A stretch of DNA of 35,503 bases. Source: Streptomyces mexicanus (GTDB lineage Bacteria > Actinomycetota > Actinomycetes > Streptomycetales > Streptomycetaceae). This document shows, piece by piece, positions 15,481 to 23,053 of the stretch (positions are counted from its first letter, which is position 1; each line of letters opens with the position of its first letter). The stretch covers positions 492,358 to 527,860 of the forward strand of contig NZ_LR732544.1 in the NCBI RefSeq assembly GCF_902506575.1, given 5' to 3'. The notes under the pieces are model-generated. The model was given only the letters and a program-made list of their open reading frames with translations. It was not told the origin of the DNA and did no database searches. A program made the translations under genes and the position numbers.

Positions 15481-16472
15481 GCCGTCACCTCCGCCACGCA
15501 CCGGGTGCGCTGCGTGCCCAGCCCCGTGATCGAGCCCTCCATCACGTCGCCGTCGCGCAGCAGCCGGCCCCAGTGCATGCCGTTGCCGGCGGGGCTGCCG
15601 GTGAGCACGAGGTCACCGGGCAGCAGCCGCGCGGTGGCGGAGGCGTAGGACACCATGCGGGCCACGTCGAAGATCATGTCCTTGGTGGACTCGTCCTGCA
15701 TGGTCTCGCCGTTGAGCTTGAGGGTGACCCGCAGGTCGTCCGGGTTCGCGATCGACTCGGCGGGCACGATCCACGGGCCGAGCGGCGTGAAACCGGGGGC
15801 GTTCTTGCTGCGCAGCCAGTCCGTGCCGATCTGCGGCATGTCGCGGCGGAAGACGGTGGCCCGGTCGGTCAGGTCGTTGGCGATGGTGTATCCGGCGACG
15901 TACTCCAAAGCCTCCTCGACCGGCACCCGGTGGGCGGGCCGGCCGATCACGACCGCCAACTCCAGCTCCCAGTCCGGCTTCTTCGCCCAGGCGGGCAGCA
16001 CGACGTCGTCGTACGGTCCCGTCAGGGCGCTCGGCAGGCCGATGAACATGTACGGCAGGTCCTCCGCCGCCCGCCGGTCCATGATCGCCGCGGCCTCGGC
16101 GCGCCGTTCGCTCTCGGGCCGCTCGTCGCCGGGGGCGCGGTGGGCCACGTGCAGGTCGATGACGTGCCGGCGGTAGTTGGCGCCGGACTGGAACACCTGA
16201 CGGGGCGTGAGGGGTGCGTGCACCCGCAGGTCCGCCAGCGGTGTGCGGTCGGTGCCGGTGGCGGTCGCCAGCTCGTGCAGCCGCGGCCTCACCGTCTCCC
16301 AGCGCTCCAGCAGGCTCAGCACGGTCAACTGCTCGTCGCCGAGGGCGGCACGCAGGTCGACGGCCCGGCCGTCGGCGGTGACGAGGGCGGGAAAGGCGGG
16401 CCCGTCGGGGGCCGAGAGGGTGGCGAGGGCGAAGGGTCCGGCGAAGAGCGCGGACGCGGGTTCAGGTATCAC
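15477..16472 (-). CDS. Fumarylacetoacetate hydrolase family protein (first gene of aromatic operon)
   Basis: A 331-residue fumarylacetoacetate hydrolase superfamily protein with a GTG start at 16470-16472. Visible core: F-Q-S-G-A-N-Y-R-R-H-V near residue 93, P-D-W-E-L-E-L-A-V-V-I-G (metal ligands) near residue 166, G-Y-T-I-A-N-D-L-T-D-R, and L-T-G-S-P-A-G-N-G near residue 290. It differs clearly from the second family member at 10281 (different active-site loops: N-D-L-T-D-R against N-D-W-S-A-R-D), so the two probably act on successive intermediates. It is the promoter-proximal gene of the leftward operon, divergent from the LysR gene at 16606 across a 133-base regulatory region. Confidence 0.9.
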   Translation of the reverse strand: MIPEPASALFAGPFALATLSAPDGPAFPALVTADGRAVDLRAALGDEQLTVLSLLERWETVRPRLHELATATGTDRTPLADLRVHAPLTPRQVFQSGANYRRHVIDLHVAHRAPGDERPESERRAEAAAIMDRRAAEDLPYMFIGLPSALTGPYDDVVLPAWAKKPDWELELAVVIGRPAHRVPVEEALEYVAGYTIANDLTDRATVFRRDMPQIGTDWLRSKNAPGFTPLGPWIVPAESIANPDDLRVTLKLNGETMQDESTKDMIFDVARMVSYASATARLLPGDLVLTGSPAGNGMHWGRLLRDGDVMEGSITGLGTQRTRCVAEVTA

Positions 16473-16540
16473 GGGCGTGTCCTCCGGATTGCGGTGTGAC
16501 TACTCTGGACCTCGCATTCGCGATCAGGGAAATAGATTCC

Positions 16541-16568
16541 GTGGATGAGCGGCATCCACCGCGTGGAT
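16541..16568. promoter_or_regulatory. LysR-type operator cluster (GTGGATG / CATCCAC / GTGGAT)
   Basis: Three alternating half-sites: GTGGATG (16541-16547), CATCCAC (16553-16559) and GTGGAT (16563-16568). The first two form a perfect 7-bp inverted repeat with a 5-base spacer. The last two form a perfect 6-bp repeat with a 3-base spacer that fits the ATC-N9-GAT pattern known for NodD/NahR-type LysR regulators. The cluster lies between the divergent LysR gene and the aromatic operon, where a LysR protein normally binds to control both. Confidence 0.6.
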
Positions 16569-16605
16569 TCCTCCCTGGTCGGCGCCGTACCGCAAGGGGA
16601 GTTTC

Positions 16606-17400
16606 GTGAACCTGGCCCGCCTCGACCTCAATCTCGTCGTCGCGCTGCGTGCCTTGCTGGAGGAGCGCAACGTCACCCGCGCGGGAGAGCGCGTCGGCCT
16701 CAGCCAGCCCGCGATGAGCGCCGCCCTGGCCCGGCTGCGCCGCCACTTCGACGACGACCTGCTCGCCCGCGTCGGCGGCCACTACGAGCTGACCGCGCTC
16801 GGCCAGGTCCTCCTGGACCGCACCGCGACCGCCTATGACGTGCTGGAGCGCCTCTTCGCCAGCCAGGCGGACTTCGATCCCGCCAAGGAGAGCCGCGAGT
16901 TCACACTCCTGGCGTCCGACTACGCCGTCGCCGTCTTCGGCACCGAACTCGCCCGCGTCGTGCACGAGGAGGCCCCCGGCATCCGGCTGCGCTTCACCCA
17001 GACCCCGCCGACCGTGGTCGACGACACCGCCACCCTGCTCAGCGCCAGCGACGGCCTGTTCATGCCGCACGGCGTCATCAGCGACTTCCCCGCCACCGAC
17101 CTCTACGACGACCGCTGGGTGTTCCTCGTCGCCCGCGACCACCCCGGCGTCGGCGACCGCCTCACCCGGCGCGACCTGGCCCGGCTGCCCTGGGTGACCT
17201 ACCAGCGCACCTACGACGCCCCGGCGGTGCGCCAGCTCGGCATGCTCGGCATCGAGCCCCGCGTCGAGGTCTCCGTCGACAGCTTCCAGCTGCTGCCCCT
17301 GCTGGTCGCCGGCACCCGGCGCATCGCGCTCCTCCAGGCCCGCCTGGCCCGGCTGCTGGCCCCCATCGCCGAGGTCCGGGTGGCCGGAACCGTCGCCTCC
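16606..17400 (+). pseudogene. LysR family regulator lacking its 3' end and stop codon
   Basis: Starting at GTG 16606 (preceded by AAGGGGA) are about 265 residues of a LysR-type regulator. These are the DNA-binding domain (N-L-A-R-L-D-L-N-L-V-V-A-L-R-A-L, then L-S-Q-P-A-M-S-A-A-L-A-R-L-R) and most of the effector domain to L-L-A-P-I-A-E-V-R-V. Relatives run to about 305 residues; the last 40 or so are missing. Instead the frame continues with no stop through the promoter and ribosome-binding site of the next gene into the galactarate dehydratase, giving one open frame of 711 codons to 18741. Its position, divergent from the aromatic operon with a LysR operator between them, suggests it was that operon's regulator. 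The end coordinate is where family similarity fades. Confidence 0.7.
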
Positions 17401-17423
17401 GTGGCGGCGACCGATGCCCATGT

Positions 17424-17479
17424 TGTATGGGGACATCCAAAAGTTGTGTTGGACGGAGATCATTTGGCGCGCGTAGCGT
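17424..17479 (+). promoter_or_regulatory. Promoter A with 31-bp shared element, upstream of galactarate dehydratase
   Basis: The element at 17424-17454 reads TGTAT-N5-CATCCA-N8-GTTGGAC. Its TTGGAC end (17449-17454) serves as -35 and is followed by 19 bases and the -10 hexamer TAGCGT (17474-17479). The start ATG lies 78 bases downstream. The same arrangement recurs before kdgD and gntP. Part of the element also reads as an inverted repeat, TTGTATG-N4-CATCCAA, with one mismatch. It now lies inside the open frame of the truncated LysR. Confidence 0.68.
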
Positions 17480-17556
17480 CGAAATCATTCGACAGGGCGG
17501 TCCCTCGTCGTCAGCCGCCCCTCGGTGGCAGGGGAGCGCCACAGGAGAGACGCACC

Positions 17557-18741
17557 ATGGTGGTGACCACGACGAACACGACACCTCACGCCGCGCAGCC
17601 GGCGGGCGAAGCCGTCCTGGACCGGATCGCCTGGCTGCGCCTGTCCTCGGTCACGCTGCCGCTGGCCACGCCCATCAGTGACGCCAAGGTCTTCACCGGC
17701 CGTCAGAAGCCGATGACCGAGGTGGCCTTCCTCTTCGTGGAGATCGTCACCGAGCAGGGCCTGGAGGGCATCGGCTTCAGCTACTCCAAGCGCGCGGGGG
17801 GCCCCGGGCAGTTCGCCCACGCCAAGGAGATCGCGGACGAGCTCATCGGTGAGGACCCCAGCGACATCGGCAGGCTCTGGACCAAGCTGGTGTGGGCCGG
17901 CGCCTCGGTGGGCCGCAGCGGCCTGGCCACCCAGGCGATCGCCGCCTTCGACGTCGCGCTGTGGGACCTCAAGGCCAAGCGGGCCGGCCTGCCGCTGGCC
18001 AAACTGCTCGGCGCGCACCGGGACTCGGTGCGCTGCTACAACACCTCCGGCGGTTTCCTGCACACTCCCACCGAGCAGGTCCTCGACAACGCCACCGCCT
18101 CGCTCAGCAGCGGCATCGGCGGCATCAAGCTCAAGGTCGGGCACCCCGACGGCAGGTACGACCTGGCCCGTCTCACCGCCGTGCGCGAGCACATCGGCGA
18201 CGACGTACCGCTCATGGTCGACGCCAACCAGCAGTGGGACCGCCCCACCGCCCAGCGCATGGGCCGGGCCATGGAGGAGTTCGGCCTGGTGTGGATCGAG
18301 GAGCCCCTGGACGCCTACGACGCCAAGGGGCACGCCGCGCTCGCCGCGTCCCTGGACACCCCCGTCGCCACCGGCGAGATGCTGGCCAGCGTCGCCGAGC
18401 ACATGGAGCTGATCCGGCACGACGCCGCCGACGTCATCCAGCCCGACGCGCCCCGCATCGGCGGCATCACCCAGTTCCTGAAGCTCGCCGCCCTCGCCGA
18501 GCACCATCAGTTGCAGCTGGCGCCGCACTTCGCCATGGAGATCCACCTCCACCTGGCCGCCGCCTACCCGATCGAACCCTGGGTGGAGCACTTCGACTGG
18601 CTGGAACCGCTGTTCAACGAGCGGCTGGAGATCCGCGACGGCCGGATGCACCTCTCCTCCCGGCCCGGCCTCGGCTTCACCCTCAGCGACCAGGCCCGCG
18701 CCTGGACGGTCGCCGAGCACGAGGTGGGCGCCCGCCCCTGA
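17557..18741 (+). CDS. L-talarate/galactarate dehydratase (enolase superfamily)
   Basis: A 394-residue mandelate-racemase-type enolase-superfamily enzyme closely resembling characterised TalrD/GalrD proteins, including the segments P-L-A-T-P-I-S-D-A-K-V, G-R-Q-K-P-M-T-E-V-A and G-F-S-Y-S-K-R-A-G-G. Catalytic features: K191-x-K193, metal ligands D222, E248 and E274, and the general base H324 in P-H-F-A-M-E. It dehydrates galactarate (and L-talarate) to 5-dehydro-4-deoxyglucarate, the substrate of KdgD encoded at 23054. ATG 17557 is chosen because AGGAGA precedes it and a promoter lies 78 bases upstream; the same frame is open back to the LysR start at 16606, so a fused product is formally possible. 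It ends at a shared terminator facing gudD. Confidence 0.88.
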   Translation: MVVTTTNTTPHAAQPAGEAVLDRIAWLRLSSVTLPLATPISDAKVFTGRQKPMTEVAFLFVEIVTEQGLEGIGFSYSKRAGGPGQFAHAKEIADELIGEDPSDIGRLWTKLVWAGASVGRSGLATQAIAAFDVALWDLKAKRAGLPLAKLLGAHRDSVRCYNTSGGFLHTPTEQVLDNATASLSSGIGGIKLKVGHPDGRYDLARLTAVREHIGDDVPLMVDANQQWDRPTAQRMGRAMEEFGLVWIEEPLDAYDAKGHAALAASLDTPVATGEMLASVAEHMELIRHDAADVIQPDAPRIGGITQFLKLAALAEHHQLQLAPHFAMEIHLHLAAAYPIEPWVEHFDWLEPLFNERLEIRDGRMHLSSRPGLGFTLSDQARAWTVAEHEVGARP

Positions 18742-18752
18742 CGTCTCCTCTT

Positions 18753-18807
18753 CCGCACACCGTTGCGCCGGCCCGCCCCCCTCGGGGCGGGCCGGCGCCG
18801 TGTGCGG
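18753..18807. terminator. Bidirectional terminator between galactarate dehydratase and gudD
   Basis: A perfect 15-bp GC-rich stem (18765-18779 with 18784-18798, 4-base loop), extended by an outer 8-bp stem CCGCACAC/GTGTGCGG (18753-18760 with 18800-18807). It lies between two convergent stop codons, so it can stop transcripts from both sides. Confidence 0.82.
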
Positions 18808-18815
18808 CCAGCCGC

Positions 18816-20144
18816 TCAGCGCACCAGGCAGGGCCGCTTGGGGTCGAACGTCCAGCCCGGGATCAGGTCCTGCATCGTCAGCGCGTCGTCACGGGCGCCG
18901 AGGGCCCGGCTCAGGTACAGCTCGTGGGCGGCGAGCAGCCGCTCCTCGTCGAGGGTGACGCCCAGGCCCGGCGCGTCCGGCAGGGCGACCTCGCCACCGA
19001 CGATGCACAGCGGATCCTTCGTGAGCCGCTCCAGGCCCTCCTGCCAGATCCAGTGCGTGTCCAGGGCGTTGTACGGTCCGGGCGCCGCCGCGCCGCAGTG
19101 GGCGACCATGGCCAGGGAGATGTCGAAGTGGTTGTTGGAGTGGCATCCCCACGTCAGGCCCATCGCGTTGCACAGCTGGGCGACGCGCACCGAGCCCTGC
19201 ATGGTCCAGAAGTGCGGGTCGGCGAGCGGGATGGACACCGACTGCAGGGCGAGCGCGTGGGTGAGCTGCCGCCAGTCGGTGGCGATCATGTTGGTGGCGG
19301 TGGGCAGTCCGGTGGCGCGGCGGAACTCGGCGAGTATCTCCCGCCCCGAGTAGCCGCCCTCGGCGCCGCAGGGGTCCTCGGCGTAGGCGAGGGTGCCCAC
19401 CAGCGGCGTGCACAGCTCGACGGCCTCGCGCAGCGACCAGGCGCCGTTGGGGTCGAGGGGGATACGGGCGTCGGGGAAGCGCTCCTTGAGGGCGCGGACC
19501 GCGGCGACCTCCTCCCGGCCGGGCAGCACCCCGCCCTTGAGCTTGAAGTCCTTGAAGCCGTAGCGCCGTTCGGCGGCCTCGGCCAGGCGCACGATCGCCT
19601 CCGGGGTGAGCGCCTCCTCGTGGCGCAGCCGGTGCCAGTCGTCTTCGGCGTCCGGCTCGCGGACGTAGTCGCGGCCGGTGCGGTCGGGGTCGCCGACGTA
19701 GAACAGGTAGCCGAGGACGCGGACAGAGTCGCGCTGCTTGCCGTCGCCGAGCAGGGCGGCGACCGGCACGTCCAGGTGCTGGCCGAGCAGGTCCAGGAGG
19801 GCGGACTCCACGGCGGTGACGGCGTGCACGGTGGTGCGCAGGTCGAAGGTCTGGGCGCCGCGGCCGCCCGCGTCCCGGTCGCCGAAGCGGGCACCGATCT
19901 CGCGCAGCACCCGCTTGTAGTCGGCGACCGCGGCGCCGAGGACGAGGGGCGCGGCGTCCTGCAGCGTCCGGGTGATGGCCTCGCCGCCGGGGACCTCGCC
20001 CAGGCCGGTGCGCCCCTCGGAGTCGGTGAGGACGACGATGTTGCGGGTGAAGTAGGGGGCGTGGGCGCCGGAAAGGTTCAGCTCCATGCTGTCCCGGCCG
20101 GCGACCGGGTAGACGGCGAAGTCGGTGACGGTGGGGCGGCTCAT
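18816..20144 (-). CDS. gudD: Glucarate dehydratase
   Basis: A 442-residue enolase-superfamily enzyme with the glucarate dehydratase signature: K201-L-K203, D231-P-N233, E256, N285 (A-T-N-M-I-A-T-D) and general base H335 (G-C-H-S-N-N-H), plus the N-terminal T-P-type loop V-P-G-G-E. It dehydrates D-glucarate (and L-idarate) to 5-dehydro-4-deoxyglucarate. It follows the GntP permease gene on the same strand with an 89-base gap holding a strong hairpin, so its expression may be reduced relative to the permease. The ATG is preceded by AGGAGCA. With the galactarate dehydratase and KdgD it forms an aldaric-acid pathway. Confidence 0.94.
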   Translation of the reverse strand: MSRPTVTDFAVYPVAGRDSMELNLSGAHAPYFTRNIVVLTDSEGRTGLGEVPGGEAITRTLQDAAPLVLGAAVADYKRVLREIGARFGDRDAGGRGAQTFDLRTTVHAVTAVESALLDLLGQHLDVPVAALLGDGKQRDSVRVLGYLFYVGDPDRTGRDYVREPDAEDDWHRLRHEEALTPEAIVRLAEAAERRYGFKDFKLKGGVLPGREEVAAVRALKERFPDARIPLDPNGAWSLREAVELCTPLVGTLAYAEDPCGAEGGYSGREILAEFRRATGLPTATNMIATDWRQLTHALALQSVSIPLADPHFWTMQGSVRVAQLCNAMGLTWGCHSNNHFDISLAMVAHCGAAAPGPYNALDTHWIWQEGLERLTKDPLCIVGGEVALPDAPGLGVTLDEERLLAAHELYLSRALGARDDALTMQDLIPGWTFDPKRPCLVR

Positions 20145-20183
20145 AGGGGTGCTCCTTGGGTGGTGCGGTGCCGGGGGACACAC

Positions 20184-20227
20184 GCCCGCGCCGCCGACGG
20201 CCGACGTACGGCCGCGGCGGCGCGGGC
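20184..20227 (-). terminator. Strong intercistronic hairpin between gntP and gudD
   Basis: A 19-bp stem interrupted by a single bulged base: 13 bp (20184-20196 with 20215-20227) stacked on 6 bp (20198-20203 with 20209-20214), with a 5-base loop. It lies downstream of the gntP stop and before gudD on the same strand. It may be a partial terminator, an mRNA stability element, or a sign that gudD also has its own promoter; no clear promoter is visible in the remaining bases. Confidence 0.6.
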
Positions 20228-20233
20228 GCGGGT

Positions 20234-21559
20234 TCACAGGCCGGCGGCGTTGAGGGCGAGGACGCCGCCGAGGCCGAGGACGGCCAGGGCGGGGGTGTAG
20301 GGGGTGCGGGCCTTGATGGCGTCCAGCACCGACAGGGTGAAGTACTCCTTGAACATCCAGAAACCGGGGTCGTTGACGTGCGAGAAGGCGATCGACCCGC
20401 ACGAGACGGCAAGGACCATCAGCTCGGGCGAGACCCCGCTGCCGGCGGCCAGCGGGTGGGCCACACCGGCGGCGGTGACGGCGGCGACCGTCGCGGAGCC
20501 GAGCGCCACCCGCAGGATCACCGCGATCAGCCAGGCGAGGATCAGCGGGGAGATGTCCCAGGAGGACGTGGTGTCCTTGATGTAGTCCGAGACGCCGCCG
20601 TCGGTGAGGACCTGCTTGAAGGCGCCGCCGGCGCCGATCACCAGCAGGATCATCGACATGGCCTGGGCGGCGGCGACGCAGGAGGAGGCCACCTCCTGCA
20701 GGGTGCGTCCGAGGCGCGGGCCGAAGGCCCAGCCGGCGAGGAACAGCGTGAGCAGAAGCGCGATGGGGGCGGAGCCGATGAACGTCACGAACGGCAGCGC
20801 GGGGTCGTCGTCGGGGACGCACATCTCGTAGACGGCGCCGCCGGCGATCAGCACCACCGGCACCAGCGCCACGGACAGCGCCCAGCCCAGGCCCGGCATC
20901 TCCTCCTCGGTGAACCGCCGGTCGGAGACCAGGCCCTGGGGGATCGGCGGGTCCATGCGCCGCACGAACGGCAGGCGCGGCCACACGAGGGCGATCAGCG
21001 CCGCGAACGGGATGGTGAACAGAAGTCCGATCGCCAGGGTCTTGCCGACGGACGCGTGGAAGGTGCCGACCACGGCGGTCGGGCCGGGGTGCGGCGGCAG
21101 GAAGCTGTGCATCGTCGACAGGGCGATCGACATCGGCAGGCCGATCCACAGCAGGCGGCTGCCGGTCCGCCGCACCAGCGTGAAGGCGACCGGCACGATG
21201 ATGACGAAGGCCACCTCGTAGAACATGGTCACGCCGATGATCATGGACGTGACGACCATCGCGAGCTGCACCCAGCGTTCACCGAACGCGTCGACCAGGC
21301 TGTCCGCGATGCGCTGCGCGGCACCGCTGTCACCCATGACCCGGCCGATCATGGCGCCGAGCCCGATGGTGATCACCGAGTCGCCGAGCTGACCGCCGAT
21401 GCCCTTGCTGAGGACATCGGGTATCTCGGCCATGGGTATGCCCTGCACCAGCGCCACCGCGACGGAGACGAACAGCAGGGCGACGAAGCCGTTGACCTTC
21501 AGCTTCGTCATGAGGAGGAGCAGAACCAGCACACTGATTCCGACGACAACAAGGGGCAT
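20234..21559 (-). CDS. GntP family permease (probable aldarate/gluconate transporter)
   Basis: A 441-residue polytopic membrane protein of the GntP family, hydrophobic throughout with about 12-14 predicted helices. Signature segments are [12 protein letters not shown] (near residue 150), [11 protein letters not shown] (near 320), and [17 protein letters not shown] (near 400), all typical of gluconate:H+ symporters. It sits upstream of gudD and shares a promoter element with the other aldarate genes, so glucarate and/or galactarate is the likely cargo rather than gluconate. The ATG at 21557-21559 begins directly with the first helix. Transport specificity is inferred from context only. Confidence 0.92.
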   Translation of the reverse strand: MPLVVVGISVLVLLLLMTKLKVNGFVALLFVSVAVALVQGIPMAEIPDVLSKGIGGQLGDSVITIGLGAMIGRVMGDSGAAQRIADSLVDAFGERWVQLAMVVTSMIIGVTMFYEVAFVIIVPVAFTLVRRTGSRLLWIGLPMSIALSTMHSFLPPHPGPTAVVGTFHASVGKTLAIGLLFTIPFAALIALVWPRLPFVRRMDPPIPQGLVSDRRFTEEEMPGLGWALSVALVPVVLIAGGAVYEMCVPDDDPALPFVTFIGSAPIALLLTLFLAGWAFGPRLGRTLQEVASSCVAAAQAMSMILLVIGAGGAFKQVLTDGGVSDYIKDTTSSWDISPLILAWLIAVILRVALGSATVAAVTAAGVAHPLAAGSGVSPELMVLAVSCGSIAFSHVNDPGFWMFKEYFTLSVLDAIKARTPYTPALAVLGLGGVLALNAAGL

Positions 21560-21672
21560 GCGCTGTCCGTTTCTCCGTTGAACCGGGACAGGAGGTGGAC
21601 ATCTGACGGGCCGCCGGGTGATGACCAGGGGGGAAGAGGGGGAGCAGGACCGGGCCACGACGGCTGGGCAGA

Positions 21673-21728
21673 GACGTTAGACCCGGCAACGATGCCGGTC
21701 CATAACCAAATTTGTATCGACCGATACC
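21673..21728 (-). promoter_or_regulatory. Promoter C with 31-bp shared element, upstream of gntP-gudD
   Basis: On the minus strand, 21728-21698 reads GGTAT-N5-GATACA-N8-TATGGAC, followed by 18 bases and TAACGTC (21679-21673) as -10. It matches promoters A and B in spacing and in most fixed positions. Here the left half is a perfect palindrome, GTATCG-N2-CGATAC (21714-21727). CAAATTTG (21707-21714) overlaps it. Confidence 0.62.
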
Positions 21729-21862
21729 CGATGTGCATCGTGGGGTGTTCGCCCGGGGACGGCCCGGCGGGTGACGGCGGCGGGCCGAAGGCTGAAGGCT
21801 CCGCGCGCGAGGCGCGGCACAGCCGCGCGGGTCGGCCGGGTCGGCTTCGGATCGGCGCGTCA

Positions 21863-21940
21863 GTGCGGGTCGGCGCGGGTCAGCGAGTCCGGGTGCGGGT
21901 CGGCGCAGGTCAGCGAGGGTCCGGGTGCGGTCGGCGCAGC
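21863..21940. repeat. 30/32-bp tandem duplication at the 3' end of a LysR gene
   Basis: Two units beginning GTGCGGGTCGGCGC (21863-21892, 30 bases; 21893-21924, 32 bases) are followed by a partial third. The repeat overlaps the last codons and stop of the LysR gene at 21910. The unequal unit lengths put the copies in different frames, so the duplication probably set the present C-terminus. Slippage or unequal recombination is the likely cause. Confidence 0.65.
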
Positions 21941-22830
21941 GCGGCGCCGTCGGCGGCGATGCGGTCGAGGAGGGTGTGCAGGGCCGGGTTGTCGTTGCCC
22001 CGCCGCCAGGCCAGGGTCAGTTCGACCGGCTCCGGGTCGGGCAGCCGAACCGGACGGAAGACGACGGTGGCGTACCGCAGCTGGGCGGCCGCGGCCGGCA
22101 CCAGCGCCACCCCCCACCCGCCGCCGACCAGGGCGAGGATGCTGTGCACCTGACTGAGGTACTGGGTGTAGACGGGCGCGACCCGCGCGGCGCTGAAGAC
22201 GCTGACCACCAGGTCGTGGAAGTAGCGGGCCTCCACCGGCGAGTACATGATCAGCGGCTGGCCGTCGAACGCGGTGACCTCCAGCGCCCCCTCGCCCTCC
22301 GCCAGCGGATGGCCCACGGGCAGTGCGGCCAGCAGCGGTTCGCGCAGTGCAGAGCGCGTCTCCAGGTCGACGGCGGTGACCGGCGGGCGGACCAGGCCCA
22401 GATCGAGCCCGCCCTCGCGCAACTGCTCCACCTGGTCGCGGGTCACCATCTCCTTCAGCGTCACCTCCACCTCCGGCAGCGCCTCCCGGATCAGCTCCAG
22501 CAGCGCGCCCAGGACGGCGTACGCCCCGGCCGCGGTGAATCCCACGGCGAGGTTCCCCGCGCCGCCGGCCGCCACCCGGCGGGCCGACAGGGCCGCCGTC
22601 TCCGCCTGCTTGAGCAGGCGCCTGGCCTCCACCAGGAAGGCGCGGCCGGCCGGGGTCAGGCGCACCGTCCGGTTGGTCCGGTCGAACAGGCGCACCTGGA
22701 GGTCGTTCTCCAGAAGCTGGATCTGCCGGCTGAGCGGCGGCTGGGTCATCCGCAGCCGTTCCGCGGCCCGCCCGAAGTGCAGTTCCTCGGCGACGGCGAC
22801 AAAGCCTGTGAGCTGGGCGAGCGTGAACAT
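21910..22830 (-). CDS. LysR family regulator, probable aldarate regulator
   Basis: A 306-residue LysR-type regulator with a complete N-terminal winged helix-turn-helix ([22 protein letters not shown], then [12 protein letters not shown]) and a full effector-binding domain. ATG 22828-22830 is the natural family start; upstream in-frame codons add sequence with no family character. It is divergent from kdgD, with promoter B (22843-22899) between them, the classical LysR arrangement. It is therefore the best candidate to bind the element shared by the three aldarate promoters. The last residues lie in a tandem repeat and may differ from relatives. Confidence 0.9.
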   Translation of the reverse strand: MFTLAQLTGFVAVAEELHFGRAAERLRMTQPPLSRQIQLLENDLQVRLFDRTNRTVRLTPAGRAFLVEARRLLKQAETAALSARRVAAGGAGNLAVGFTAAGAYAVLGALLELIREALPEVEVTLKEMVTRDQVEQLREGGLDLGLVRPPVTAVDLETRSALREPLLAALPVGHPLAEGEGALEVTAFDGQPLIMYSPVEARYFHDLVVSVFSAARVAPVYTQYLSQVHSILALVGGGWGVALVPAAAAQLRYATVVFRPVRLPDPEPVELTLAWRRGNDNPALHTLLDRIAADGAALRRPHPDPR

Positions 22831-22842
22831 CGATGCCTTTCC

Positions 22843-22898
22843 TGTATCACTGCATCCAGTATTGGTGTTGGACATGGATCGGTGGAGGATCCTAGCGT
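22843..22898 (+). promoter_or_regulatory. Promoter B with 31-bp shared element, upstream of kdgD
   Basis: TGTAT-N5-CATCCA-N8-GTTGGAC at 22843-22873, then 19 bases and TAGCGT (22893-22898), followed by CG. Spacing and fixed bases are the same as promoter A. It begins 13 bases from the divergent LysR start, so one bound protein could control both genes. A 5' UTR of about 150 bases follows before kdgD; it carries loose direct repeats of CTCCCGAACG and TTGAGCAC. Confidence 0.68.
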
Positions 22899-23053
22899 CG
22901 GAGCACCCCCCGAACACCCGAATGCCCTTGAGCACCGACCGTCCCCGGATGCTCCCGAACGTCCTTGCCCGCACGCTCCCGAACGCCGTTGAGCACTTCC
23001 CGAGACCCTTTCGCACACCCTCTGACCACCCACCCGTGAGGAGTCCCACTGCC

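Noticed and set aside
22247..23053. In-frame upstream extension of kdgD, including an ATG at 22922
   Set aside because: The extension reads through the divergent LysR gene and promoter B and has no family similarity; the 22922 start is noted but is not preferred over 23054.
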